From Paraphaeosphaeria minitans (lineage: Eukaryota; Ascomycota; Dothideomycetes; Pleosporales; Didymosphaeriaceae): DNA of 64,000 nucleotides. Position numbers and translations under genes: made by a program. The first letter of the stretch is position 1. Every line of letters begins with the position of its first letter. The notes beneath the pieces are model-generated. The model did no database searches. It had not been told where the DNA came from and saw only the letters and a list, made by a program, of their open reading frames with translations. The stretch spans positions 372,001 through 436,000 of the forward strand of contig WJXW01000008.1 in assembly GCA_015832175.1 (NCBI GenBank). Reading direction: 5' to 3'. This document shows, piece by piece, positions 1-10,923 of this stretch.

Positions 1-502
1 CCTGGAGCCAATCTCAGCTGCAGCAAACTGGCACGTTCAGATCGCAACAACTTCAGAGCTACGACCACACCAGGAACACAAAATGATCTGGCTGAAGTAT
101 CCGAGGGCGCCATGCGATACTGTACTGTAGTAATGTGCCGCAAACTGGGTTGGAATTGTGGTTTGCGTGGAAGCCAGGCCTGGTAGACAAAGATCAGCAT
201 TCGGAAGCGCAGCTATATCTTGGCATTTGGATATGAGCCCGGGTCGTTGCCAATGTGTTCGCACCGTGTCGGCGAAATAGAAAGTACCGGTCGCTCATGA
301 CCGCGGACTATATAGACCTTGGCTCCTTAATACCTCCCCTCGGCATTCGATCGAACAATTGAACCCTCCTCTTTCTCTCCGTCGGACGCAATTGCCTGCC
401 AACTGTTGACCATTAGCCGTTGAGTGCTAGCGAGAGGGATTACCTCATTTGCTTGCTCCATACTTTGTACACCTCACAAACACAACCACCCGCCCCGTCA
501 AC
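1..502. other. upstream region of the WHIM gene, no gene seen
   Basis: No convincing coding region. Small open frames here on either strand lack plausible protein composition. A TATA-like CTATATAG lies at 308-315, about 190 bp before the start codon of the next gene, in a setting compatible with its promoter; pyrimidine-rich sequence follows at 364-385. Confidence 0.5.
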
Positions 503-2897
503 ATGTCCGACTCAGATCTTTCCACACCACCTGCAACCGACGACGAGATGCCCGTCCCAGATCTGCCTGCAAAGGCGACGAAGGCGTCACCCCAAAAGAC
601 GAAGAAGAAGAGGAAGAACGGCACCATTCTCTCCTTCTTCGACAAGAAGCAGCGGTCACCAACGCCTCCGCCGCGCAAGAAGCGCGCGCCTTCTCCACCA
701 CATGAAGCTGTTGCAGAGGACAACCCCGACATTGCTGTACGTCCATGTCGCGTCCGTCGCGTCGATTCGTGACGCGATCGCGGCCCCACAGGTCGCAACG
801 CCCGCCTCAAGTCTCCGCTAACATGCGCATGCCATAGTTCATAGTAATGTTCCGATCGCGATTTTCAGACGCATTTCCTCCTCGGTGCCCTCATCTTGGG
901 CCGCAGGATCTTGAGCGTGGCGTTGCAGCAGACCTACCGTCGCCCGAGGTTGAGACCCTCCTTTGCGCCCTGCTCGGCCTGGTCAACAATCGCAAGAAAC
1001 CCGTCGAGTTCGTCAGCCCTAGCACAGCTTCCATACTTGCGCAATGCAGTCGCGTAGCTGTGCGCCTGCAAACCGAGCCATCCCAGTGCTGACGCAATTA
1101 CAGGAAGGGCCACTATGGTCGCGCCCTCGAGGAAGCCGTCCAGACACAGAAGTCCCAGTGGCCGCGCAAATGGAACCACATCAATCCTCTGCATGGCGGA
1201 CGGAACTTCAACAACATGTCGCCCGCCGACCGCGTAAGTACCTTGTATCCATTATGTGATGGCTACTCACATCCTCTAGCTCGACCTCCTCAAGGCCCTC
1301 CTGTCATGGAGCCTCAACCAGTCCGAGCTCATCGTCAACATGATCAAAGATGGCTACAAGTCGCGGACGTCCAAAGACCCTCGCGATACAAACATTCCAC
1401 TGTCCGTGCAGCCATGGGGCAAAGACGGCGAAAAGCGGCGCTACTGGCTGGTCGAGGGCCAGGACGACACACCGTTCCGCGTCTACAGAGAGAGCAATCC
1501 CGCCTTGAAGCATGTCACATGGTGGAGCGTTGCAGGATCTATTGAAGAGATCCGAGCGCTTGCGCAGAAGTTGCAGGAAGATGACGGCACTCGCGAGGCC
1601 AGGGCCCTGGGTGAGCGTATGCTCGCCGCCATCCCGCGCTTCGAGGCTACGGAAGAGGTAACGTGCCCTTCATACTTATAATTGATCACTATTACTAACA
1701 ATATCACAGAAGCGCAAGAAGCGCATGTACCGCCTGGAGCGCAAGGCCAAGCTGGAACGCCCTGCACTTGGCTTTTCACTCTACGAAGGCCGCACCCGTG
1801 GCAAGCGCATGCGGTATACGTTCGATGAAAACGAGGATGAGGACTCCGATGCTGGCGTTAGGCGGTCGACGCGCAATCCGGGCAGGGAAACCTCCGCTGG
1901 ACCCAGCGCCCCCACCATCACTGCCAGCGGCCGCCAGGTCCGGTCCCGTGCCACTGGCATGTACGGCGAGACTCTGCTCAGCGGCCAAACAACTGAGGGC
2001 ACCTCGCCTGCCGCAGGCGATTATGCACGCTCGGACGGTTCAGAAGAGCCAGATCGACCTGGCCATGGTCGCTCGATGCGCGCAGCCGGCCGGGGCACTG
2101 GTGCAGCCGACACCAAGAAGCGCAACTTCGAGGCGTACAACGACGAAGACGTCAGCGAAGATGACGATGCCACGTCTTGGAATGGCGACGACGAAGACGA
2201 GGACGAGCCTGAGCAGATGGACCCGGATGACGAGGAGGAAGAGTCCGATGATGAACCCTCCGAGGCCGAAGAAGAACCGCACTCCCTACTGGTGCGTCTC
2301 AAAATCGGAAAAGAAGCCTTTAGTTCTTTCGAACAGGGCTCCGTTCTGATCAAGGAGGGCAATGTCATGAATGAAGATGCATCACAATCTGTTCCCATTG
2401 GTACTGGCCCGCCGCTTTCGGGGATGGACGCTGCCCGCACACAGGCTGTTGCTGCACCAGTGCCCGCGAACGCAGCTCCTATCCCTCAACCGCTGCCACC
2501 GCCAACCTCCCTAGTCGCGCAGATTCCTGCGGATCACAACCCTTTCTCCGCGCCAGAGCCTCCTGCTCTCCCGTCGATGGCCCCGCTCAATGGTCTCCCT
2601 CCGCAGCCTGGCGCTCTCCCTCTTGTCGCTGCGGTTCCATCTATGACCGCTCCCATGGCCGCGCCTACGGTCGCTGCACCGGTCGCACGCGCTACGCAGC
2701 TGACACCCTCCAACGGTGAGTCTCAAACGCTCCCGCCCCTGGGTGCCATATTGAACGCCCCGACCTACATCGCGCAGGAGGCACCCATGGGGCATGCACA
2801 GCCCTCTTACCCTCGGGCCAACACTGACGCCCCGCGTTCACCCAAGGCGTTTGCGCACGCATTGCCGACTCCCACTCCGGCCGCCAACTGGCAGTAG
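503..2897 (+). CDS. WHIM/WSD-motif nuclear protein (ISWI-associated type), 5 exons
   Basis: Model: exons 503-736, 838-1007, 1104-1233, 1280-1657, 1710-2897, joined in frame to give about 699 residues. Donors are GTACGT, GTTCGT, GTAAGT and GTAACG; branch points GCTAAC, GCTGAC and ACTAAC are visible. The N-terminus is Ser/Asp-rich followed by a Lys/Arg block (residues about 25-65), a likely nuclear signal. The middle (about 100-320) matches the WHIM/WSD pattern: a helical LLKALLSW segment, then RRYWLVEG and a WWSV motif. After it comes YEGRTRGKRMRYTF, then a long acidic stretch and a Pro/Ala-rich disordered tail. WHIM proteins such as Ioc3/Itc1 act as partners of ISWI remodellers and contact nucleosome linker DNA; a role here is inferred from family. 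The start has a good context (CAACATG). The gene converges on MMM1 downstream. Which WHIM subfamily it belongs to is unresolved. Confidence 0.8.
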
Positions 2898-3455
2898 AAT
2901 TACTAGTTGGTTGATGGATACGTTCGTTGAGAAATGCGTGTCCATTCGATGTCTCGCCAAAGATTGGCGAGCTGCGCGTGCATTGGATGTCGATGCACGA
3001 CTACCCACACGTCTGTGGCGCATCTCCTTGGACCTCTTTCTTGTATTCCGCTGTCGGCGCTGGAGGATGCCTGCTGTGGAAAGGGTGTTATACTGTAACT
3101 GTGTAGTACTACGGAATCGCAGCGCACCCACTGCTTGGGCGCGCCGATGGTGGCGTTTTGGATTTGGAAAGGTGCTCTGCTTGTGAAGACGCGCTTAGGA
3201 TACCTCGACTTTGAATTTTGCGTGGTTTGGGGCCTTCGCACGCGTACTGTACTGCGTGGCATGTTCGGTCTATGGACTGGGCAACGAGGAGTGGATGCAA
3301 TGGCAGAGTAGTGATCATCTTTGATATTCATGTTTGAGTTACGCCGTTCGCTATGCTATGCTATGCTGTAAAGACACATGTCGTGGTAAGCTCGTATGCA
3401 CACGTGGGCATGGAAATCCAAGTACAATGTCCTGGATTGGGTGAGTGGATTCTTC
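2898..3455. other. tail-to-tail intergenic region
   Basis: This is the 3' flank shared by the WHIM gene (+) and MMM1 (-). Open frames here are short and not protein-like. A short run of GCTAT units (about 3348-3367) is the only repeat noticed. It probably holds both polyadenylation regions, but I cannot place them. Confidence 0.5.
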
Positions 3456-4926
3456 CTACTCAGGCATCCCCCCAGGCATCGCCGCCGACACCTCCCGGGC
3501 GCTCCACTCCCTTCCCAAACGCTCCGTCGGCCGACTCTGCTCCCTTGGATGCTCGCCCCGCCACCTCACGCCCTCACTGGGTTCCCTCCTCCGCTCGCCA
3601 GCCCGAACCTCGGCCTCCCTTAGCTTCGCGCCCTCGGCCTCTATCCGCGCCTCCAACGTCTGTGACAAGCTCTCCCTCTCCCTCTCCCTCTCCCTCTCCG
3701 GCGTCGGGCTTGTGACATCGATACCCTCATCCTCCGCATCGCCCTCTTCGCCGCCGCGCGTGTTCTTCTTGCGCGGCCAGAGCGACGGCAAGACAATCTG
3801 CTGGAAGCGCGGCTCGACGGCGCGCTCGTCAAACCAGGCGTGCACACGCGACTCGATCAGCTGCGCGATCTTGGGCACGTCCTGCAGGCGCGAGCGGCTG
3901 CCGACAAGGGAGCGCACGGAGAGGTCGAGGCGGTAGTCGTCGAGGAAGGTGAAGGCGAGGGTGGTCGGGCGGCGCGGGGTGCTGCGCTCGGCGAAGCGTG
4001 GGTCGTTCGACGAACCCGGGCGCTCTGGGTCGTCTGGGGCGGGCGTGTTCGCGGAGGTAGAAGGGGGTGAGGACGATGGGATGAAGGACACGGCGAGGGT
4101 GCCGGAGAAGCGGACGACGCTGACGGCCAGCGCGACGGGCAGGACTGCGACGCGGTCCGTCGGCCAGTTGAGCACGAGCGTCGTCTCGACGCCGAGCGTG
4201 ATGATGTCGCTCAGATCAACGTCCATGCGGGCTTGCAGGCGCCCCTCGTCGGACCCCGATATCCCGGCGCTGCCGCCGCCCGAGAGGAAGCCTTCTTCCG
4301 CAGGCATCACGCGGCAGTTGCTGAAGATGGGGAACTCGTCGCCCAGCGCGATCTCGGTCACTCTGATCTCCCCCAGGAACGAGGGCTTCGACCCCGTGTT
4401 CAGCACCTCGTTCAGGCTCGTCAGCACGGCGCCATCCTGCCGCGCATCCGCCCGCAGCTGCGCGATGGTCTGCGCAATCAGCACGTTGAACCAGTCGAGG
4501 CTCTCGGGCTGGTGCCCCTTGACATTGTAGTACGTCTTTGCGAGGATGGCGGCGACGCTGGGGCCGCCCGCGCCGGCGGCCTCGCGGATGACGGCGCGGG
4601 AGGACTTGGGACGAAGCGGGTTGGTGGTGCTGTTGGAACGTGTGCGCTGATGGAGCGACGACTGGTGGGCGAGGGTGCGGGCGCGGCGGAGGCTGTTGAG
4701 GTGCACGGCGCGGTCGTCGGCCGAGGGGAGCTCGCCGAAGATGAAGAACTTGATGAAGACGAAGAGGATGAGCGCGATGGAGAGCTGGCCCAGGAGGAAG
4801 CCTTGGGTGAAGGAGAGGCTGCGGGTTGTCAGTAGTTGTACTTGGGCGGAGGAGGGGTAGCTGGGACGGGACGCACGTCGAGCTCTGCGACACGGGCTGC
4901 GGAAGTGTGGAGGGCGGCTGCGCCAT
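3456..4926 (-). CDS. MMM1: MMM1, ERMES subunit with SMP lipid-transfer domain
   Basis: Two exons on the minus strand: 4926-4877 and 4818-3456, with a 58-nt intron (GTGCGT...CTGAC...CGCAG), giving about 470 residues. The first 17 residues are a short lumenal tail. Then comes SFTQGFLLGQLSIALIL and more hydrophobic residues (about 19-46), the single ER membrane segment typical of Mmm1. The cytosolic SMP domain follows (about 100-345), recognisable by AKTYYNVKGHQPESLDWFNV and FPIFSNCRV. In yeast, Mmm1 is the ER anchor of ERMES, binds Mdm12 and moves phospholipids between ER and mitochondria. The SMP domain carries a Pro/Ser-rich insertion of about 45 residues after FIPSS. The C-terminal tail beyond WPRKKNTRGG is about 100 residues longer than the yeast end and holds an Arg-Glu repeat. 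The upstream region holds a minisatellite. Identity is very secure. Confidence 0.95.
3671..3699. repeat. CTCCCT microsatellite inside MMM1
   Basis: About five CTCCCT units. On the minus strand they encode alternating Arg-Glu in the C-terminal tail of Mmm1 (RERERERERE). The repeat is a multiple of 6 bp, so length changes keep the frame. Confidence 0.85.
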
Positions 4927-4952
4927 GTTCGCGGCTGGGAAATCGGCGTCTC

Positions 4953-5141
4953 GTGTGGTTATATCTTCATTGTGTGGTTGTGTCCTGATTGTGTGGTTAT
5001 GTCTTGACTGCGTGGCCGTGGTTATATCTTGTGTGGCCGTGGTTGTATCTTGATCGTGTGGTTATGTCTTGACTGTGTGGTCCTGGTTATGTCTTGATTG
5101 AGTAGCCGTGTGGTTATATCTCCACTGTGTGGTCGTGTGGA
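4953..5141. repeat. degenerate GTGTGGTTATGTCTTGA minisatellite upstream of MMM1
   Basis: At least eight imperfect units built on GTGTGGTTATGTCTTGA or GTGTGGCCGTGGTTATATCTT, each about 17-26 bp. The array starts 27 bp upstream of the MMM1 start codon, so it lies in the promoter or 5' UTR of that gene. Units differ by substitution and small indels, so it is old or fast-evolving. No open frame spans it convincingly. Confidence 0.8.
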
Positions 5142-5350
5142 ATTGAAAAGGAGTCGTCAATGGGCTTGGGTGTGGGATGTTAGATGTGATGCTGGATGCT
5201 TGACGATGCGCAACGGGGAGTACCTGCCGACAACCGATACCTATCGATAACACTTCCACCTACACCGTGCAGCATCGCATCTTCACCAGCACCCGGACCG
5301 CTCAATTGCCTCAGTTCCAGTTCTCTCGGTTGGTCAAGTCCCAGGTACAA

Positions 5351-5766
5351 TCACACGCCATGTCTCGCGATCCAGGCGCCACCAGGGTCATCCGGTCCAT
5401 TCGGAGCAGGTATCGCGTGCAGGCCTTTCTGATCCTCGGCCATCACTTCTTCCTGCAGTCGCCGCTGCTGCTCGACGTCTTTATCGTCTTATTCATCCTG
5501 GTCAGCAACTTCATGAATCGTCAGAATACCGTCCCCAGCCAAATGTTTGTCCAAGGCATACGTTTCCTCGTCAACCAGCGGAGAGAGCTGCTCCTGTGAG
5601 ACGAGCGCCAACCAGTCCATCGCACCAGAAGGAAAGATGAACATGTTCTCTCTGCTACTCAGCATCTGCCAGCTCTGGCAATCGCCCAAAAGAAGTCTTG
5701 CCCTTGCAACGAGTCTGGGCTGAGCTTCTACTACAAAGTATGCCTTGTATAGGCTACCGTACTGAG
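5351..5766 (-). pseudogene. possible decayed minus-strand coding fragment with one in-frame TAA
   Basis: One minus-strand frame is protein-like from about 5766 to a TGA at 5351-5353, broken only by a TAA at 5489-5491. The upstream part includes SRENMFIFPSGAMDWLALVS. The part after the stop includes DVEQQRRLQEEVMAEDQKG and ends in ARHGV. No intron that removes the stop was convincing. The opposite strand has a 110-codon open frame (5267-5599) whose hydrophobic run looks like the shadow of this charged sequence, but it cannot be excluded as the real gene. Family not recognised. The rest of the gap up to 5875 holds nothing I can identify. Confidence 0.3.
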
Positions 5767-5875
5767 AATCTCGCTTACCTACTGTTACCTACTACGGTAC
5801 TGCTTCTACCGCTCCCGCATCCCCGCCTCGTCCAGCAACGCCTCCGCCCTGCCCCCAATCTGGCTTCCTCCCGCA

Positions 5876-7158
5876 ATGGACTTCGACACTGTCAGCCAAG
5901 GCCTGTCGCCAGCTGATGCCTCGCACAATCCCAGCCTCAAGCTCCCAGCAACTTGCGACCCGCCGTCCGAGCACAGCCCTCCAAAGCAAGCATCATGGAT
6001 CGTGCGTCTGCCGTTTCTGCTGCCCGTGCATGCCCGCTGATGGCGCCACCGTAGGTCTTTGGCGCAACGGGCCACATGGGCCGTTCACTTGTGCGCGCGT
6101 TGCTGTCGCACGGGGACAAGTGCACCGCCGTCGGATGGACGCAGGAAAACACCATGGAGCAGATGAACAAGTGGGACCAAGAGAAGAACTGCGTGGGCAT
6201 GCTGTGTGATGTACGCGTCAGAGAGACAGTAGACAACGTTATAAAAAAGAGCATCGAGCACTGGCGACAGATTGACGTGATTGCAAAGTACGTTTCCTCT
6301 TCTACGCGACCCCCGCCGCTGCCATCAAGCTGATCAAGATGTCGCAGTTGCACTGGCTACGGTATGTATCCTTCTTCCATTCACCGTGCCATGCATTAAG
6401 CGCCCCAGGCGTGATTGGAGCATGCGAGGACCAAGACGACTACGACCTCCGCAACCAATTCAACACCAACTTCCTCGGCACCCTGCACATCATCCAGCTC
6501 TCCCTCCCACACTTCCGCGCACACAACTCTGGCCGCTACCTCATTTTCTCGTCCACTGCTGGCGCCCTCGGCGTTCCCGGTCTCGGGCCCTACTGCGCCA
6601 CCAAGTACGCCGTCGAAGGTCTCATCGAATCCATGCTCTACGAGATCGACTGCTTCAACATAAAAGCTACCTTGGTGGAGCCTGGGCACGTGCGCTTAGA
6701 CGAACCTGACGACATGGTAGTGGGCAGCGAAAAACCTGGTCCAGACGGCCCTCCCAAACCCAAGCGCTACGGCCATTTCTTCGTCAAGGAGAAACTGAGC
6801 GAGCCGTACAACACGGCGACGAGTCCAGCGGGCCATGCAAAACGGATGATACAGTGGCTGAACGATCGGCAGCCTGTCAGCGCAGTCAAGAGTGCAGAGT
6901 TAGTGTGGCAGTTGGGGCATTGCAGCTATCCGCCGTTGCGCTTGCTGCTTGGGAGCTATGCGGTGGAGAGCATCAGGGATAGATTGAGGAGTATCATCGA
7001 GGAGGTGAGTCGAAAGCGGCACTTTGGTAGAAACAGAGCTGATCCATGTCTAGATTGAGGACTGGAAACACCTCTCGTTCCCTGTGGTTGGACCGACGGA
7101 AGAGGAAAGAGAAAGAGGTGAGGATGAGATGGGGCAGGACGAGCAGGAGGGGGAGTGA
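5876..7158 (+). CDS. short-chain dehydrogenase/reductase (SDR), 5 exons
   Basis: Exons 5876-6001, 6055-6287, 6348-6361, 6409-7004 and 7054-7158 give about 357 residues. The model is supported by continuous SDR motifs across junctions: the cofactor loop ATGHMGRS at the start of exon 2, NCTGYG (the NNAG-like motif) assembled from exons 2, 3 and 4, catalytic Ser in SSTAG, and YCATK (Tyr-x-x-x-Lys). Exon 3 is only 14 nt. The nucleotide-binding loop reads TGHMGRS, with Ser where the family's last Gly usually sits, so cofactor preference is unclear. About 40 residues precede the Rossmann fold without a signal peptide, and the C-terminus is Glu-rich. SDRs of this kind oxidise or reduce small alcohols and ketones with NAD(P)(H); the substrate cannot be told from sequence. 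Confidence 0.85.
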
Positions 7159-7324
7159 CTAGCGTATGCGCGCTGGACCTCGGCATTTACCCCAATACCA
7201 CCTTACACACTACATCCTACATACTTCCTTACTTTCTACTATTCATCCCAACCACATATCCAATATATCAATTCCACCGCAAAGTTCAAAGTATCCTTGC
7301 TACACAGCCCACCAAACCCCCGCC

Positions 7325-8167
7325 ATGCCACTCTGCACCCTTCACCTCATCGCACTCACCCCCACAACGTCCAGTCTCAATCCCCAGCCCTCCTTCCTCT
7401 CTGCCCTCAAATCCGCAAATCTCACCCCCCTCGTCATCGCCCGCGTAATCCGCTGGATCATCCTCCCGTCAATCTTCTCCACCGCGCCCCTCCTCGCCCG
7501 CAACATCCACTGGGACTTCCTGCTCATCCTGCCCGGCTCCGACACCTTACCCCCCTCCGTGCAATCGCACATCCAGCACACTTGGAGCATCACCGCGGGT
7601 GTGCCGTCCCGCCTGACGCATGACTTTGCGCGGAAGAATGCAGAACTGTTGAGGCCGGAAAAAGGCAGCGTGCCGGGAGTTGGTGGCAATGTGCTGGAGG
7701 GAGGGCGCACGGCAGAGTCGGCGCAGAACTTGGAGTTGTCGGATGAACTGAGGGATTGGATTCGGGAGGTCTCGAGTAGTGGGAGCAAAAAAGCCACGGG
7801 TGCGGTGTCGATGTTCAATCTGCTGTCCTTCCGCCCCGGGAAGAAAGCGAGCTACCTCGAGTACGGCAAGGCGTTTGCGACATCCATTGGCTCCTCGCAC
7901 GGGGGTAACGCGAAGATCGTGGGGGGCGTCACGCACGTTGATGGCGTGCCGAGGGGTAAAGATGTCGGAGACGGGGAGGGCTGGGATGAGGTCGCGCTCG
8001 CGCATTATCCGAGCATACTCCACTTTGCGGAGATGCTGGGAGATGCCAAGTACCAGGACGTGAATCACGAGTTCCGCATGCCGTCGTTGCGGGATACGGC
8101 TATTTTGATGACGAGCGAGGTGGGGATTGAGGACTTGTTGCGGGAAAGGGGAGGAGCGAAGTTGTAG
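7325..8167 (+). CDS. conserved unknown protein, possibly a dimeric alpha-beta-barrel type
   Basis: Single exon, 280 residues from ATG 7325 (context CCGCCATG). An upstream in-frame ATG at 7166 would add 53 low-complexity residues and is less likely. The N-terminal half contains WDFLLILPG, and the C-terminal half contains MFNLLSFRPGKKASYLEYGK and later VALAHYPSILHFAEML. The spacing of these strands is reminiscent of DUF1330/EthD-like ferredoxin folds, in which two half-domains pack together. No catalytic residues can be assigned. The gene starts 166 bp after the SDR stop on the same strand, so the two could share chromatin context; fungi rarely make operons. Confidence 0.6.
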   Translation: MPLCTLHLIALTPTTSSLNPQPSFLSALKSANLTPLVIARVIRWIILPSIFSTAPLLARNIHWDFLLILPGSDTLPPSVQSHIQHTWSITAGVPSRLTHDFARKNAELLRPEKGSVPGVGGNVLEGGRTAESAQNLELSDELRDWIREVSSSGSKKATGAVSMFNLLSFRPGKKASYLEYGKAFATSIGSSHGGNAKIVGGVTHVDGVPRGKDVGDGEGWDEVALAHYPSILHFAEMLGDAKYQDVNHEFRMPSLRDTAILMTSEVGIEDLLRERGGAKL

Positions 8168-10923
8168 TCAGCTCGGGACGTGTTGGCATTTGTGCGCGTA
8201 CGATAACTAAGCCTTCGTATGAAGCCCACCACGAGTACATGTATCTACCTAGGATGCTCATACCTCCGCCGTGGCGACGTTAGTCTTATCCCTCCGCTAG
8301 AAGCCTCAGCTCCACAACGTCGCATCGCCCGACCAGCCTCCGCCAGATCTACCCCGGTCCACGATGTGAGAATGATCACCCTTACCTGAGTCGATACTCT
8401 GATTGGAACGATACCGCTCTTCTTCGCATCGGCGTCGCCGATGAGCCCTCCCAGCAAGTTGTCAATTGAATTGTGCGTTGGTGCGAAAACGAGAAATACG
8501 GTTGCGATTTGACAAGTGACAAAGTAGTAAGATAGTTCAGTAGAGTGAGAGCCATATGGATGGATTCATCCTCGAGAAACGTTTTGTGGGATCTCCATGC
8601 TTGGAACTGCATGTACGTGGAGACGAGGCAGGGTGCGTGCAATAGGCACTCGAGGAGAGTTGATGCTACGATACTTCGGTCCAAAGAGCTGGAGATGATA
8701 CTACAGTATCAGGACAAAAGTCTGAGTACAATCGGCCTGCGTATTGCCTATCCTAGGGTAACATTATCAGACTTTTGTTCTCACACTATAGGTACACTCC
8801 TCAATCATGTTCATATCCGTGTCAGCCTTGGCCGGGTGGGCAATAGCCTTTTAAATTTCCTGGAATTCCCGGATGATCGTGTTCCGAAGGTATTACCTAC
8901 CGGACAAGCTTAAAAAGAGACCATTGCATGAGAGCTAACGTCTAGCGAAACGGACTTTTCTAGAAATACGGGTACATATTCACGAAAACGTCCACACAAC
9001 GCTACAGTATATAGATTTTTGACGATCGTATGTGAATCTGAGAGTAGTTACGAGATACCGGGTGCTAGTACCTGTTTTAGCCCCAGCCGCATCGTGGGCA
9101 TTGAGCAGCCAACAGTTTTGCAGAACAAGCACCGAGGTTTCGCCCCGCCGATTTCGTATTCAGATCTGGATATAGATACATAGTAGCACTGTTGAAGGAA
9201 TCTTCGACGCAGGTCTGTTGGATCGTACCTCAAATCTGGAATCACACTCATCTATCTTACATCTGCGTCCTATTTTGGGGCCGCTGTGGATTGCATACAA
9301 AAAATAACTAAAACTTAAACTTTATTATAAGTTATTGCTTTGTTAAAAATACCCGGCATTCTTCGTACTAACATTGACTAAGCTAAGATAATCGTCTATT
9401 GTCTTTTGCCAACATGGCGGCCTAGTAAAGAGCAGATCGTCCCCCACGGGTCTGCGTGGTGGTTAGAATCGCTCACCCCGTCGGTACACTAGTCCACATT
9501 TCTATCATTTCTAGAACATGGTTTCATATCCAATCAAACGTCTATAGAACCCCGAGCTACATGTTCCCACGTGCAGTAGTACGAACATACTAGCCCTCAT
9601 TAAAGCTTACATTGTGTCTGCTCGTCCTACAAGCAGATCTCATGTTTACTAAACAGTTGAGCTTAGAGCGTGTATCCTTGGAATTAGACGGACGTTGTGT
9701 GTATATCAATGCTTCGATAGCAAATTGGGTTTCAAGATCAACTTGAGCGCCTGTACACAAGCTTTCAGGACGAATGTAGCATTGAACAACCAAATAACCA
9801 TGCTTCAATTAGGCAATGCGAAGCTGTACCTTCTGCTTGGGAATGATCACAATGGCCTATTTCATTATTTGGGATTGTCACTGATGTGATACGCTATCGA
9901 TTCGTATTTGACCTCAGTCGATGTCGGATGTGGAAGGCTTAGCATATCATTTTCTGCCTACGAACTTAGATGTCCGGTTGTGGCGACGGTTGGTATCGAA
10001 ATGGATGGATTAAGGCCGAGCCATGTAACGCAATTCATAATTGGGACGACATAGCATACTTGGCATTCTTTGCCTAATAAAAGCCCAACCAAAATATGCT
10101 ACAGCGTAGCGTGAAGTTCGACATGATGGTTGCAATTGCTAAGAGGCGAGAAGAATAAGACTGATATAACTTTTATGGAAATTTTGTTTCACCATTGCAT
10201 TTGATCTTGCTCGTATTGAACGGTGCCGCAAAAAACGCACCTTCATATACCCACAAGAACCAGAAGCCTACCTTACCGACAGGGCCGTGCCAGACTGACG
10301 CCAGCCGACCAACACTAAGTCTTCCTTGAGGCTCTAGATCGATAGGAACGGCTCGTACACGTGACTTTAGGCAAGCATGAACCTGATATCTTGCTGACAT
10401 GGACTGTCCATGTCTTTCTCTCATCTTATACCTTCGCACTACTGGTTCCCACCAATGGGTTCCATAGGAATAACAACTGTTCAGTGCTTCGGGTGCCGAG
10501 TTAACCGTCCCACGGCCTGAGCAACTCCCTAGAGAAGTACGCCTGGGTTCCGAGCCGATTGTACGAAAACTGTGGGAGAATCCACGACTTTAAAAATAGA
10601 AAGTGGTATCAGGAACAATGATAGTTTTTTGGAAACTAGCACAGCGAATAGAGCGTAGCTGATTGTGGTAATAGACTCGATCCACTCTCCATATCATTAA
10701 GAGCAGACAATCCCATATCACGCAATATGCTACCGTACATCCCCCAGACAGATGCCTCAAATGCAAATCATCGACCAATGGGTATAAACATCAATGTCCT
10801 CCTTCTCCCGCTCAAATTATGATGGCTTAAGTCATCCCAGGCGGTCGCGACGTTCCTATGGACGCGCCCGTGATTTGAACATCGTCAAAACCAACACCAG
10901 TCCCGACCTCCATATCATACACC
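8168..10923. other. 2.75 kb gene-poor interval
   Basis: Base composition is more AT-rich than the flanking genes. Open frames on both strands are under 125 codons, have poor composition, and several are mutually antisense (for example around 9590-9890). No RNA gene could be folded with confidence. The only structure noted is a 12-bp inverted repeat at 8714-8778. It may hold degraded repeats, but it lacks the extreme TpA enrichment seen right of 27 kb. Confidence 0.5.
8714..8778. repeat. 12-bp perfect inverted repeat with 41-nt spacer
   Basis: ACAAAAGTCTGA at 8714-8725 is matched by TCAGACTTTTGT at 8767-8778. It could be a hairpin or the relic of a small inverted-repeat element. Nothing around it identifies a transposase or a target duplication. 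Confidence 0.4.

Noticed and set aside
420..821. Open frames on both strands overlapping exon 1 of the WHIM gene
   Set aside because: Shadow frames of a Lys/Glu-rich exon; the spliced plus-strand model explains the sequence better.
8545..8913. 122-codon plus-strand frame in the gene-poor gap
   Set aside because: Composition is not protein-like, no homologous motif, no plausible splice partners.
9421..9500. tRNA-like patch (GTGGTTAGAATCGC)
   Set aside because: Only a D-arm-like segment is visible; no acceptor stem, anticodon arm or T-loop (GGTTCGA) at the right spacing.
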